A stretch of 64,000 nt of DNA. It comes from Gammaproteobacteria bacterium UBA4421. GTDB taxonomy: Bacteria; Pseudomonadota; Gammaproteobacteria; Pseudomonadales; Azotimanducaceae. Position numbers and translations under genes: made by a program. The stretch lies in NCBI GenBank assembly GCA_002389675.1, contig DGQF01000037.1, positions 1 to 64,000 of the forward strand, read 5' to 3'. Shown here piece by piece: positions 42,368 through 51,748 of this stretch (positions within the stretch are counted from its first letter, which is position 1; each line of letters starts with the position of its first letter). The notes below the pieces were generated by a model. The model saw only the letters and a program-made list of their open reading frames with translations. It ran no database searches and was not told where the DNA came from.

Positions 42368-43282
42368 TCAGTATCCAACCGGGCCTAGCAGCAGAAACTC
42401 CAATAGCGCTTTCTGGCTATGCAGTCGATTGCCCGCTTCATGGTAGACCACTGCGCGCGGATCATTTAACAACGTTGCGGTAATTTCTTCGCCGCGATGG
42501 GCAGGCAGGCAATGCATAAACAGAACATCTTTATTGGCGGCATCCAAGAGTTGCTCCGACACCTGATAATTGGCAAAGACTGCGCGGCGATTGTCAGTTT
42601 CCACCTCATGCCCCATGGATGACCAGACGTCGGTGACGACTAAATCGGCATTTTGCACCGCCTCATAAGGATCCTCCAAGAGACGCGCGTTGGCTGTGCT
42701 TGTGAGTATGTTTTGATGCGGGTGGAAGCCCTGAGGGGCAGCGATATTAAGCTTGAAATCCCAACGATTGGCCGCGTTGATGTAGGAATGGCACATGTTA
42801 TAGCCGTCGCCGATGAAGGCAACGGTTGCGCCGCGGATGGAGCCGCGCAGCTCCTCGAAGGTCTGGATGTCCGCCAGAAGCTGACACGGGTGGAGCAGGC
42901 TGCTCATAGCATTAACCACAGGCACCGTTGCATGAGCTGCCAACTGTTCAATGTCGCCATGGTTTGCGGTTCTGATCATTACAATATTGACCATTTCCGA
43001 AAGGACACGGGCGAGATCTTCAATAGGTTCACCGCGGTCTATCTGGGTGTCTTTGGTGGAGAGAAATAGTGCGTGCCCGCCCAGCTGCGCAAACCCGGCC
43101 TCAAATGCGATGCGGGTTCGGGTGCTGCTCATTTGTAATATCAGCGCACCTGTCTTGCCGCGCAGGGGCTGATAAGTGGTGCCAGCCGTATGCATTTGAC
43201 GCATCGTCTTGCCGCGTGCGATGAGATAGTTTAGATCTTCAAAAGAGAAATCCAGCAGCGACAGGAAATCCTGTTTAGCCAT
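42368..43282 (-). CDS. argF: Ornithine carbamoyltransferase ArgF
   Basis: 304 residues. It joins ornithine and carbamoyl phosphate to make citrulline. The carbamoyl-phosphate site SSTRTR is at 52-57; HPCQLLADIQTFEE and VTDVWSSMGHE (ornithine region) follow, and the SMG loop and HCLPAHRGEEI near the C-terminus complete the set. It follows argD by 23 bases on the same strand. argG lies nearby on the other strand, so most of the late arginine steps are within 6 kb. Confidence 0.95.
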   Translation of the reverse strand: MAKQDFLSLLDFSFEDLNYLIARGKTMRQMHTAGTTYQPLRGKTGALILQMSSTRTRIAFEAGFAQLGGHALFLSTKDTQIDRGEPIEDLARVLSEMVNIVMIRTANHGDIEQLAAHATVPVVNAMSSLLHPCQLLADIQTFEELRGSIRGATVAFIGDGYNMCHSYINAANRWDFKLNIAAPQGFHPHQNILTSTANARLLEDPYEAVQNADLVVTDVWSSMGHEVETDNRRAVFANYQVSEQLLDAANKDVLFMHCLPAHRGEEITATLLNDPRAVVYHEAGNRLHSQKALLEFLLLGPVGY

Positions 43283-43305
43283 ATCAATAGACCTCGGCGT
43301 GTTTT

Positions 43306-44454
43306 TTATCGGTGTAAGAGGGTGGTAACCCGAGTGATTAAATCTTCGGCTTCTGAGTCGGTCATCGTCAGCGGGGGTAAAAGACGAATTGTATTACCTT
43401 GTGTGACGTTGATCAGCAAGCCTTGGTCCAGGGCTTTCTTGACCAAATCAGGTGCATCATTGTTGAGCTCAACAGCAATCATGAGACCGTGACCGCGTAT
43501 ATCTTTGACCTCATTATGGCCAGCAAGACTGTCGTGTAGTTGGCTGACAATGCGTTGGCCTAGGATGCCTGCTCGCTGGCATAGATTTAGATGCTCAATT
43601 TCATCCAGTACGGCATTGGCGGCGGCACAAGCCAATGGATTGCCACCGAAAGTAGAGCCGTGGTTGCCAGGTGCAAACAGCTGGGCGGCTTCCCCTCGTG
43701 CAAGACAGACCCCAATTGGCATCCCATTTCCTAAACCTTTTGCCGTGGTGACGACATCCGGAATGCAGTTGCTATGTTGATAAGCAAAGTACTGCCCGGT
43801 TCTGGCATTCCCACTTTGCACCTCATCGAGCATCAACAGCCAATTGTGTTGGTCACAAATTGTGCGCAGCGAAGTGAGGTAGTTGTTGTCGGGAATCTGA
43901 ATGCCGCCCTCGCCGAGAACGGGTTCAACCAGAATGGCAACTACATCAGAATTATTCTTAGCGATCACTTCAATGGCGGCGATGTCATTGTAAGGGGCGC
44001 GCACAAAACCAGAGAGCAGGGGCTCGAAACCGGCATGCACTTTGCGGTTGCCCGTGGCTGTGAGCGTGGCCATGGTGCGGCCGTGAAAGCTGCCGTCCAT
44101 GACGACTGTGGTCGGTTTTTTGATGCCCTCTTTGTGCCCCTTCAAACGTGCGAGTTTGAGGGCCGCCTCATTGGCCTCGGCACCTGAATTGGCGAAGAAC
44201 GCACGTTCCATGCCAGATAGTGTGCACAGTCTGTCTGCTAACTGGGTCTGCAGCGGAATTTCATACAAGTTGGAGGTATGGGTCAGCGCGCTGGCTTGTT
44301 GTCCGATGGCTTGGGCGACTCGGGGGTTTGCATGGCCGACACCGACAACAGCGATACCGGTGAGCGCATCAAAGTATTGCTGGCCCTGTGTGTCGTGCAA
44401 ATAAACGCCGGCGCCGCTTGTGAAAGCGACGGGTAGCCTAGCATAGGTGTTCAT
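43306..44454 (-). CDS. argD: Acetylornithine aminotransferase ArgD
   Basis: 382 residues from the ATG at 44454, which gives the common start MNTYARLPVAF. A GTG at 44466 is an alternative, and a TTG at 44565 overlapping the upstream stop would add a 37-residue tail without homology signal. PLP-site elements: NSGAEANEAALKLAR, DGSFHGRTMATLTATGN, MLDEVQSGNARTG and the Schiff-base Lys in TTAKGLGNG. It transfers the amino group in the fourth arginine step and may also serve lysine synthesis. argF follows. Confidence 0.93.
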   Translation of the reverse strand: MNTYARLPVAFTSGAGVYLHDTQGQQYFDALTGIAVVGVGHANPRVAQAIGQQASALTHTSNLYEIPLQTQLADRLCTLSGMERAFFANSGAEANEAALKLARLKGHKEGIKKPTTVVMDGSFHGRTMATLTATGNRKVHAGFEPLLSGFVRAPYNDIAAIEVIAKNNSDVVAILVEPVLGEGGIQIPDNNYLTSLRTICDQHNWLLMLDEVQSGNARTGQYFAYQHSNCIPDVVTTAKGLGNGMPIGVCLARGEAAQLFAPGNHGSTFGGNPLACAAANAVLDEIEHLNLCQRAGILGQRIVSQLHDSLAGHNEVKDIRGHGLMIAVELNNDAPDLVKKALDQGLLINVTQGNTIRLLPPLTMTDSEAEDLITRVTTLLHR

Positions 44455-44561
44455 CAAGTGGTTCACGTTACCATCCGCGTTTAACTGGCTGGAGAAAGCA
44501 AAATTCGCGCACTCCAGCGTCCGACAAAGACCGGCCACGATACGCGAGCGATGGGTTTGGT

Positions 44562-45707
44562 TCAATAGGCGCGTGGAGCGTCGTTGAGGGCTTTTTTCAG
44601 GCGATCGAGGCCTTCATGTAGGGTTGATTGTGGGCACCCGAAGTTGAATCGAATAAAGTCCGGGTCGCCAAATTGTGCACCAGGCGAGATCCCTAGACCG
44701 GCTCTGGCGAAATAAGACTCGGGATCTTCAAGGGCTAAATCTTTAATACTGATCCAAGCAAGATAGGTGGCTTGAATCGGGCTCAAGCGGTCGCCAACAG
44801 CGCTGCTCAAATCGGCTAAATTTTGACGCAAGTGCTGCATTAATTGTGCAACCCAGTCGGTACGATCTCGAAAAGCGGCTTCAGATGCAACATAGCTCAG
44901 GGGACTGATGCCTGGCAGTAGCCCAGCTTTTGCTTGAGTAAATTTTTTGCGTATCTGTGCATTTGGGATGATTGCGGCAGCGCAGGTAAGGCCAGGTATA
45001 TTGTAGACTTTGGTTGCGGCGTAGAGGCTGATGGTCCGGTCTGCAATTTCAGGAAATAACCCGGCTATCGGGTAGTGCCGAGCGTCGGGTGACAGCAGGA
45101 TGTTGCAGTGAATCTCATCCGTCACCAGCAGCAAATTGTGCTTTTCGATAAATCTCGCAAGCGCGCTCAGTTCGGCGCGTGAATAACATCGCCCGGTTGG
45201 ATTTTGAGGATTACATATCACCATCATTTGGGTCGCAGGTGTCAGTGCGGCTTCCATGGCGTCAAAGTCCATTTGCCATAATCCCCGAGCGTTTTTTGTT
45301 GCTGTTAGGGGGATTTGTAGGTCGGTGATACCAGCATTTTCAGCCAGGCGCAGAAATGGGTAGTACACCGGGGTGGGAACCAGTAATTGTCCATCTGGCG
45401 CTATGGTGCGGGCAGCTAGATTTAGCATCGGAACCACGCCGGGTACCCAGACGATCCAATGCGCAGGAACTTGCCACTGGTAATGGTGTTCAAGCCAGTC
45501 TGAGAAAGCCTCCGTCAAACTCTCTGGTTCGTCGGTATAGCCGATGATCGGATGCTCCAAGCGTTCCCGGATTGGATCCATGACAAAATCGGGTGCGGCA
45601 ATGTCCATATCAGCGACCCAAAAAGGCAGAGTCTGTGGGTTAAACTTTGACCATTTGGTGCTGTGAGTATTCTGCCGGTTGATAATCTGATTAAACTGAT
45701 ATGACAT
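44562..45707 (-). CDS. PatB/MalY-type PLP aminotransferase or C-S lyase
   Basis: 381 residues, fold type I. It shows LPFWVADMDI (N-terminal signature of the PatB/MalY group), PTPVYYPFLRLAE, NPQNPTGRCYSR, TDEIHCNILL, the PLP Lys in AATKVYNIPGL and RFNFGCP with the carboxylate-binding Arg. Known members are cystathionine beta-lyases making homocysteine, or broader C-S lyases. It is upstream of argD with 100 bases or more to the probable argD start, so it may or may not be co-transcribed. Confidence 0.85.
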   Translation of the reverse strand: MSYQFNQIINRQNTHSTKWSKFNPQTLPFWVADMDIAAPDFVMDPIRERLEHPIIGYTDEPESLTEAFSDWLEHHYQWQVPAHWIVWVPGVVPMLNLAARTIAPDGQLLVPTPVYYPFLRLAENAGITDLQIPLTATKNARGLWQMDFDAMEAALTPATQMMVICNPQNPTGRCYSRAELSALARFIEKHNLLLVTDEIHCNILLSPDARHYPIAGLFPEIADRTISLYAATKVYNIPGLTCAAAIIPNAQIRKKFTQAKAGLLPGISPLSYVASEAAFRDRTDWVAQLMQHLRQNLADLSSAVGDRLSPIQATYLAWISIKDLALEDPESYFARAGLGISPGAQFGDPDFIRFNFGCPQSTLHEGLDRLKKALNDAPRAY

Positions 45708-45808
45708 AAGACTGGTTCGGTGGCGCGTTACGGGAGTCTACGATAAAGGGATAAACAAATAAGGATCAAGTCGTTACACTACGACGCAGATATTAACGAG
45801 AAAAGAAT

Positions 45809-46147
45809 ATGTCCGAAGAAGTATTAGGCGTAATTAAAGAACAGATCCAGGAAAATCCAATTCTTCTGTATATGAAAGGATCGCCGCAGGCACCACAATG
45901 TGGATTCTCGGCGCAAACGATCCAGTGTATGGTGGCTTGTGGTCAACGTTTTGCCTACGTCGATATTCTCTCGAATCCTGAAATACGTGCGACCTTGCCG
46001 AGCTATGCAGATTGGCCGACTTTTCCGCAGCTTTGGGTTGACGGTGAGTTAGTGGGAGGCTGCGATATTATCAGTGAGATGTTCGAAGCGGGTGAACTGC
46101 AAACATTGTTGGAACAGACCTCAGCTAAATTTGCTCAGGAGGAATAA
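45809..46147 (+). CDS. grxD: Monothiol glutaredoxin Grx4/GrxD
   Basis: 112 residues. The active site is CGFS (Cys31), the hallmark of the monothiol class that binds a bridging [2Fe-2S] cluster with glutathione and passes it on. WPTFPQLWVDGELVGGCDI contains the glutathione-binding TFPQ and GG turn. The upstream residues YMKGSP are typical. It sits alone in its direction; the 3' end overlaps the rnt gene by 23 bases, a pairing of grxD and rnt seen in other gammaproteobacteria. Confidence 0.95.
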   Translation: MSEEVLGVIKEQIQENPILLYMKGSPQAPQCGFSAQTIQCMVACGQRFAYVDILSNPEIRATLPSYADWPTFPQLWVDGELVGGCDIISEMFEAGELQTLLEQTSAKFAQEE

Positions 46148-46751
46148 TCTCTGTTTGGTGCGACGTAAAGTTCGATCGATTGACGATGTAGCAGAATAGG
46201 TGAGCGGTGCGCTCAACGTCGTATGCGGCGCTATGAGCTTGTGTAGGGTCAAAGTTCAACCCGGCGCGGCGGCAGGACTCTTGAAGAACAGTGTGGCCGA
46301 CAGCCACTGCTGCAAGGGACGCGGTATCCAAGCTGGAAAAGGGATGGAATGGGTTGCGCTTGATGCCCGTTCTAACGCAGGCGGCGTTCAGAAAGCCCAA
46401 GTCGAAAGAGGCATTGTGGGCAACCATTATGGCGCGATGACAGTCGGCCTCCTTCATGGCTTGGCGCACGCGCTTAAAAAACTGTTCCAGTACGGTGCGC
46501 TCATCTTGTGCCGAACGTAGCGGATCGTCGAGGTTGATGCCAGTCACCTGTAAACTGGCGGGGTTGATGACCGAGCCCGGATGCGGATCAATCGCCCACG
46601 CGGTCACGTGGTCTAATGTGATGATGTCGTTTTGCCAAGACAGAAAGCCACAGGCTAACTCCAGCAGCGGATTGACGCTGGCATCAAAGCCACCTGTCTC
46701 GAGGTCCACCACAACCGGCAGATAGCCGCGAAATCTCTCGTTTAATTTCAT
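46125..46751 (-). CDS. rnt: Ribonuclease T
   Basis: 208 residues. A DEDDh exonuclease that trims the 3' ends of tRNA and other stable RNAs. The catalytic residues are visible in VVDLETGG (Asp16, Glu18), MVAHNASFDLGFL and the HSAAYDVERT end (His and Asp). KRNPFHPFSSLDTASLA is strongly RNase-T-specific. It is convergent with grxD and overlaps it by 23 bases. Confidence 0.94.
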   Translation of the reverse strand: MKLNERFRGYLPVVVDLETGGFDASVNPLLELACGFLSWQNDIITLDHVTAWAIDPHPGSVINPASLQVTGINLDDPLRSAQDERTVLEQFFKRVRQAMKEADCHRAIMVAHNASFDLGFLNAACVRTGIKRNPFHPFSSLDTASLAAVAVGHTVLQESCRRAGLNFDPTQAHSAAYDVERTAHLFCYIVNRSNFTSHQTEIIPPEQI

Positions 46752-46871
46752 CCTGATACCTTAACAACATCATGGACTAATTTCCGGTTTTTGCGGTGAG
46801 CAGACCGCCTAAACTTGCATAACCCGTCTGCTCGCATAATATGTGCGCCCCGAAGACAATGGACGCATGCA

Positions 46872-48092
46872 GTGTCTGAAAAAATGAAAATTGTTTTGGC
46901 TTATTCCGGTGGCTTAGATACGTCGGTGATTTGTCGTTGGTTGCAAGAGACCTATGACGCGGAAGTGGTCACGTTTACTGCGGATATCGGTCAGGGTGAA
47001 GAGGTGGAACCGGCCCGTGCGAAGGCTCAGGCAATGGGTGTCAAAGAAATATATATTGAAGACCTGACAGAAGACTTTGTGGCTAATTATGTCTTCCCAA
47101 TGTTTCGGGCCAATACAGTTTACGAAGGCGAATATCTGCTCGGCACCAGTATCGCACGGCCGTTGATCACGCGCCGTCTTGTCGAAATTGCGCAAGAAAC
47201 AGGCGCGCAAGCTGTTGCGCATGGAGCAACCGGTAAAGGTAATGACCAAGTTCGTTTTGAGCTTGGTGCGTATGCATTAGATCCCGACATAAAGGTCATT
47301 GCACCTTGGCGAGACTGGGATCTCACCTCCCGAGAGGCGCTTATGGCGTTTTGTGAGCAGCACCAGATTCCTGTGGATTATCAGCGAGGACAGAAATCGC
47401 CTTATTCGATGGATGCAAATTTGCTGCACATCTCATACGAAGGTGGTGGTTTGGAGGATCCGGCTCAACCTGCTGACGAGGCAATGTGGAGATGGACGGT
47501 GGCGCCCGAGCATGCTCCGGACGAAGCGGCGACCATTGAACTGGGTTTCGTAGCCGGAGACCCGGTTTCGCTTAATGGCGTGCCCATGTCGCCGGGTGCC
47601 TTGTTGTTAGCGCTGAACCAAGTAGGAGGGGCACACGGGATTGGTCGAAGCGATATCGTTGAAAATCGCTTTGTTGGTATGAAATCCAGAGGGTGCTATG
47701 AGACGCCTGGGGGTACGATTCTGTTAAAGGCACACCGTGCGATGGAGTCGGTAACCCTCGATCGCGAAGTGGGGCATTTGAAAGATGAGTTGATGCCCCG
47801 TTATGCAAAGATTATATACAACGGCTACTGGTGGTCGCCAGAGCGAGCGGTCTTGCAGGCCCTGATTGATGAATCACAGAAAGTGGTGAACGGCACGGTG
47901 ACGCTGCGACTGTTTAAAGGTGCGGTTTCTGTAGTGGGTCGTGACTCATCGACAGACAGCCTTTACGATGCAGATGTAGTGACCTTTGAGGACGATCAAG
48001 GTGCTTATAACCAAGAAGACGCCGGTGGTTTTATCAAGCTCAATGCCCTGCGTCTGCGGCTTGGGGCGAAGCGCGGCCGAAAGTATCTTTAG
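46872..48092 (+). CDS. argG: Argininosuccinate synthase ArgG
   Basis: 406 residues from a GTG at 46872 that gives the start (M)[13 protein letters not shown]; the ATG at 46884 is an alternative, four residues shorter. The ATP-binding P-loop [40 protein letters not shown] and [13 protein letters not shown] are diagnostic. It joins citrulline and aspartate in the penultimate arginine step. An argH gene is not in the window. No strong ribosome site precedes either start. Confidence 0.95.
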   Translation: MSEKMKIVLAYSGGLDTSVICRWLQETYDAEVVTFTADIGQGEEVEPARAKAQAMGVKEIYIEDLTEDFVANYVFPMFRANTVYEGEYLLGTSIARPLITRRLVEIAQETGAQAVAHGATGKGNDQVRFELGAYALDPDIKVIAPWRDWDLTSREALMAFCEQHQIPVDYQRGQKSPYSMDANLLHISYEGGGLEDPAQPADEAMWRWTVAPEHAPDEAATIELGFVAGDPVSLNGVPMSPGALLLALNQVGGAHGIGRSDIVENRFVGMKSRGCYETPGGTILLKAHRAMESVTLDREVGHLKDELMPRYAKIIYNGYWWSPERAVLQALIDESQKVVNGTVTLRLFKGAVSVVGRDSSTDSLYDADVVTFEDDQGAYNQEDAGGFIKLNALRLRLGAKRGRKYL

Positions 48093-48184
48093 TTAAGCGC
48101 CTAGCTGGGCGTTGTAGCAAATACTTGGCCAGGTGCGGGCGCGGCTACCAGCGAGAAGAGGCGATCTGAGCACAGGGTATCTAA

Positions 48185-48991
48185 GTGACGAAAGACAACA
48201 CATTGCCGATAGGTGTTTTTGACTCTGGGATGGGGGGACTCACCGTGCTGGCTGCCCTCAAGCGGGCACTTCCACAGGAAGATTTTTTGTACCTTGGGGA
48301 TACTGCCCGACTACCCTACGGTACCAAATCCCCAAAGACGGTGCGCCGTTATGCCGCTCAAGCCACTCAACTATTGGTCGATCAGGGAATCAAGTCTCTG
48401 GTCATTGCCTGCAATACAGCCTCCGCCTATGCACTGCAACATCTCGAGCAGGTATTCGCGCCATTACCGGTTTATGGCGTCGTAGAAGCTGGCGCGCAGG
48501 CGGCGGTGACAGCCGCGGGTAGCAGTGGCATTTGGGTAGTTGCCACCGAAAGCACAATCGCTTCCGGCGCTTATCAAGGCGCTTTGACATCGCTGGCGCC
48601 GCGGCTGGCTGTTTATGGGCGCGCGGCCCCCCTGTGGGTCACGCTTGCTGAGCAGGGCGGGCAAACGTCTGAATTTGAGGGGGCGGTACTCAGGCATGCA
48701 TTGGGCGGCTTTGAAGCAAGCGGGGCAAATACGTTATTGCTGGGTTGCACGCATTTTCCCGTATTTCGCGATGCGCTGGCGGCGTTACTGCCCAGTAAAA
48801 CAGTCATTGTAGACAGCGCGCAAACCACGGCGCTAGCGGTTGCCCAGGGTTTAATAAGCGCGCGGTTGAATCGTGCGCACGGTGCTGGCCGTGTCACCTA
48901 TTTTGCGACAGACGGAGAGACTCGTTTTCGCCGGGTGGGCGGCTATTTCTTAGGTGCTGCGATTGATCAGGTTACGTTGGTCGATTTGTAG
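48185..48991 (+). CDS. murI: Glutamate racemase MurI
   Basis: 268 residues from a GTG with AGGG upstream. It makes D-glutamate for peptidoglycan. The FDSGMGGLTV start, the catalytic cysteines Cys76 (ACNTAS) and Cys188 (LGCTHFP), and the PYGTKS loop are all present. It follows argG by 92 bases in the same direction and converges with nth across 19 bases. Another cell-wall gene, a MurG homologue, lies 12 kb away. Confidence 0.94.
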   Translation: MTKDNTLPIGVFDSGMGGLTVLAALKRALPQEDFLYLGDTARLPYGTKSPKTVRRYAAQATQLLVDQGIKSLVIACNTASAYALQHLEQVFAPLPVYGVVEAGAQAAVTAAGSSGIWVVATESTIASGAYQGALTSLAPRLAVYGRAAPLWVTLAEQGGQTSEFEGAVLRHALGGFEASGANTLLLGCTHFPVFRDALAALLPSKTVIVDSAQTTALAVAQGLISARLNRAHGAGRVTYFATDGETRFRRVGGYFLGAAIDQVTLVDL

Positions 48992-49010
48992 ATTACGGCT
49001 GCACAGCGGG

Positions 49011-49652
49011 TTAATCGCCCACTTCTACTTTGTCTTTAAACTCGCAAAGATCCTCAATCAAACAAGCGCCGCATCGTGGTTTGCGGGCGACACAAATATA
49101 GCGGCCGTGTAAGATCAGCCAGTGGTGGGCGTCTCGGATAAAAGGCTCAGGTATGACTTTGAGTAATTTTTTCTCAACTTGCATTACGTTGGCGCCAGTG
49201 GCCAGTTTTGTGCGGTTGGATACGCGGAAGATATGCGTGTCGACAGCCATCGTTGGGTGACCAAATGCAGTATTGAGGACAACGTTGGCTGTCTTGCGGC
49301 CTACGCCCGGTAGCGCCTCCAGAGCGGATCTTTCCTGCGGCACCGCACCGCCGTACTCTTCGTGAAGTATTTGACAGGTTTTGATCACGTTGGCGGCTTT
49401 GGTATTAAACAGTCCAATGGTCTTTATATAGTCCTTCAGATTTTCAACACCAAGGTCGTAGATGGCTTTGGGTGTATTGGCCTTTTCAAAAAGCGGCCCG
49501 ATGGCCTTGTTGACGCTGACGTCGGTAGCTTGTGCGGAGAGAATGACCGCGATCAAGAGTTCAAAAGGCGTGGTGTAGTTGAGTTCGGTGGTGGGATTTG
49601 GGTTTTGTTCTCGTAGACGAGTAAAAATTTGGGTGCGTTTTGCGGTGTTCAT
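49011..49652 (-). CDS. nth: Endonuclease III
   Basis: 213 residues. A bifunctional DNA glycosylase/AP lyase for oxidised pyrimidines. The helix-hairpin-helix LPGVGRKTANVV contains catalytic Lys120; Asp138 lies in VDTHIFRV; the [4Fe-4S] ligands are Cys187, Cys194, Cys197 and Cys203. It is the last gene of the rnf operon, six bases after rnfE, as in E. coli and Pseudomonas. Confidence 0.96.
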   Translation of the reverse strand: MNTAKRTQIFTRLREQNPNPTTELNYTTPFELLIAVILSAQATDVSVNKAIGPLFEKANTPKAIYDLGVENLKDYIKTIGLFNTKAANVIKTCQILHEEYGGAVPQERSALEALPGVGRKTANVVLNTAFGHPTMAVDTHIFRVSNRTKLATGANVMQVEKKLLKVIPEPFIRDAHHWLILHGRYICVARKPRCGACLIEDLCEFKDKVEVGD

Positions 49653-49658
49653 AACTGT

Positions 49659-50327
49659 TTAATCTTGGATTAATGATTGAGACTTTGGGGGTGGTATTTT
49701 TTTAAAGCTACGCAAGGTTCTAACACATGCAAATAGAAGTCCTGCCACGAGAAATGCGCCTGGAGCATATGCGGCCAAAGGTAATAGACCCTGATCCATC
49801 AGCTGGATTGTCCAGTTGTTGGCGGTGGGGCCAAAAAGGGTGTGGGCGCCCGCGAGCAGCGTGCCATAGGCTAATATTTCGCGGACCACACCGAGCGACA
49901 CCAGCGCCAGAGTGAAACCGCAAGCCGTGCCCAATGCATCGAAGAAAGTGGCCGTGATGTTTTGTTTGCTCGCAAAGACTTCGGCGCGACCCAGAATCAT
50001 GCAGTTGGTGACGATGATTTGAACAAATAGTGCAATTTTTATGTAAAGCGTATAGGCAAATGCTTCTAAAACGAGCGTCGTCATGGTGGTAAAAGTTGCA
50101 ATAATTAGCACAAAGCAAGGCAGTCGAGCCGCATCGGGAATAATTCGTCGTAATGCAGAAATACAGACGTTGCTGCCAATGACCACAAATGTGCTGGCTA
50201 GGGCTAAACCGATGGCATTGATTAAGGTAGAACTGACTGCCAACAAAGGGCACAGTCCAAGCAACTGTGCCCAAGCCGGATTGCGTTGCAATGCGGCCGT
50301 GCTGAAAGTTTGGGCCACGCTATTCAC
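49659..50327 (-). CDS. rnfE: Rnf/Rsx complex membrane subunit E
   Basis: 222 residues from a GTG that overlaps the rnfG stop by eight bases. Six hydrophobic helices; LGLCPLLAVSS and VTNCMILGRAEVFA carry the two conserved Cys-containing half-helices that, with RnfA, hold a membrane [2Fe-2S] cluster. The basic, Lys/Pro-rich C-terminus faces the cytoplasm. It is the last membrane gene before nth. Confidence 0.93.
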   Translation of the reverse strand: MNSVAQTFSTAALQRNPAWAQLLGLCPLLAVSSTLINAIGLALASTFVVIGSNVCISALRRIIPDAARLPCFVLIIATFTTMTTLVLEAFAYTLYIKIALFVQIIVTNCMILGRAEVFASKQNITATFFDALGTACGFTLALVSLGVVREILAYGTLLAGAHTLFGPTANNWTIQLMDQGLLPLAAYAPGAFLVAGLLFACVRTLRSFKKIPPPKSQSLIQD

Positions 50328-50808
50328 AGAAACGCTTAAAGTTTACGGAGGCCGCGGTTGCTGCGGCGCGCAACGCGTTGGTGGTGACGGTTGCCCCGCT
50401 TACGTTGTCTATATTGGCGTGTGCCAATGGCTCCATGCCGTCGTTTTTGGTGATCCACTGATCTCTGGTATGGTCAATGAAATCGCCGATACCGGGTGTT
50501 TCTCTGTGGTCGGTAACTCGTATGGTCATCGTGTTTTTTTCGCGCTCCCAAAGTACCAGCCATCCTATATCGCCGGCGTAGCCGTTGGTGGTGATGTGTT
50601 GAAATAACCAATTTGCACAGGAGCCGTATATCGGGTTTTCGATATTGATGTCTGCCGGTATCGGTGCGCCCAACATTTGCGCCGCAAGCGCTCGGGCGTT
50701 GGCCTCGCGGTTCAGTCGTATCGGCTCTGCGGTGAAAATATAGGTTCCAACGAGCAGGATGCCGCAAAGACCTCCAATCAGGCAAAGTGAAAGCGCGCGT
50801 CTAAGCAT
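50320..50808 (-). CDS. rnfG: Rnf/Rsx complex subunit G (FMN-binding), short form
   Basis: 162 residues, about 45 shorter than E. coli RsxG. One N-terminal transmembrane helix (5-25) precedes a periplasmic FMN-binding domain. RVTDHRETPGIGDFID is conserved, and SGATVT (137-142) is the ApbE flavinylation site with Thr140 as the FMN-linked residue. The missing residues come from the loop between NGYAGDI and the C-terminal part, so the domain is compact but the flavin site is kept. It overlaps both neighbours by eight bases. Confidence 0.92.
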   Translation of the reverse strand: MLRRALSLCLIGGLCGILLVGTYIFTAEPIRLNREANARALAAQMLGAPIPADINIENPIYGSCANWLFQHITTNGYAGDIGWLVLWEREKNTMTIRVTDHRETPGIGDFIDHTRDQWITKNDGMEPLAHANIDNVSGATVTTNALRAAATAASVNFKRFCE

Positions 50809-51748
50809 CGGGCTTTGGTGTGGTTGTATGGCGAGTCGCCATGCGGTTCATCAGTGGTGTCAAGCAATTGGCGAATAGAATTGCAAATGCAATACCGTCT
50901 GGAAAAGTCCCGTAGGCGCGTATTAGGTAGGTCATCAAACCTACGGTGAATCCAAAAATGATTTGTGGGCGCGCGCCGCGAGGATGTGTCACCGGATCCG
51001 TGGCAACAAAAAAAGCCGCTGCGATAAAGCCCCCGCTGGTCCAATGGAATACAGCTGACCCTGAACTCATTGAAGAGCCCTGATCGTAACCGAACAATGC
51101 GGCAAAACCCACACCTGCCAGCATACTCACCGGTATCCGCCACGCGAGTAATTTTTTGACCAGTAAAAATAGACCGCCGGCTAAAAAGCTGTAAGCAATG
51201 AGTCGCTGGTCTTGAAGATTTGGGGCGAACAAGCTTGTAAATTCGGTTGTTGTTATCCCTACGCGGTAACGAAAATCAGAAAGTATGGTTGCGCCGGTCA
51301 GATGATCTATGCCGCCATCGCTGGAGGCTGGCCAAAGTGCAAGATGGCTGGGAAAAGAAACCAGTATCACCGCGTAACCGACCATGGCGGGGTTGAAAAT
51401 ATTCCTGCCCAAGCCGCCGTAGGCGTGCTTAGCCAGGCCGATTGCTGCCAGCCCAGCCAGGCTTAGAATGCCAAAGTTGGTGAAGGGTGGCAGGCAAATG
51501 GCAATCAACCAAGCCGTCACTAAAGTGCTGCCGTCAAACAGATGGCCAGACCATTTTTTCACTGTGTTTTCGCCGGGAGCGTTGCCTAAGGCCTGTTTAG
51601 CAAACACAGCGGCTGCCTCGGTGGCAAGACAAATGATGCTGAGCAAGGCAACGTTATAAACAATGCCGATTCCCCAGACATAGGTCATGGCGCCCAACCC
51701 GGGCAGCAATGCGACGAGGACCCAAGTCATGACGTGGGGTGTCCTCAC
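50801..51748 (-). CDS. rnfD: Rnf/Rsx complex membrane subunit D
   Basis: 315 residues. I place the start at the GTG at 51748, which overlaps the upstream stop as GTGA and has AGGA eight bases before it; a GTG at 51754 would add two residues. About nine transmembrane helices. GGLGRNIFNPAMVGYA is conserved and DHLTGAT (Thr154) is the second flavinylation site of the complex. FVATDPVTHPRGARPQIIFG is typical of the RnfD/NqrB family. It directly follows the fused rnfB gene, so no rnfC lies between. Confidence 0.94.
   Translation of the reverse strand: MRTPHVMTWVLVALLPGLGAMTYVWGIGIVYNVALLSIICLATEAAAVFAKQALGNAPGENTVKKWSGHLFDGSTLVTAWLIAICLPPFTNFGILSLAGLAAIGLAKHAYGGLGRNIFNPAMVGYAVILVSFPSHLALWPASSDGGIDHLTGATILSDFRYRVGITTTEFTSLFAPNLQDQRLIAYSFLAGGLFLLVKKLLAWRIPVSMLAGVGFAALFGYDQGSSMSSGSAVFHWTSGGFIAAAFFVATDPVTHPRGARPQIIFGFTVGLMTYLIRAYGTFPDGIAFAILFANCLTPLMNRMATRHTTTPKPDA

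Noticed and set aside
44455..44565. N-terminal 37-residue extension of ArgD
   Set aside because: It would start at a TTG without a ribosome site and has no family similarity; the ATG at 44454 gives the usual start.
49720..50274. 184-codon ORF in another frame within rnfE
   Set aside because: Cys/His-rich frame-shadow of rnfE; the rnfE frame has the conserved membrane helices.
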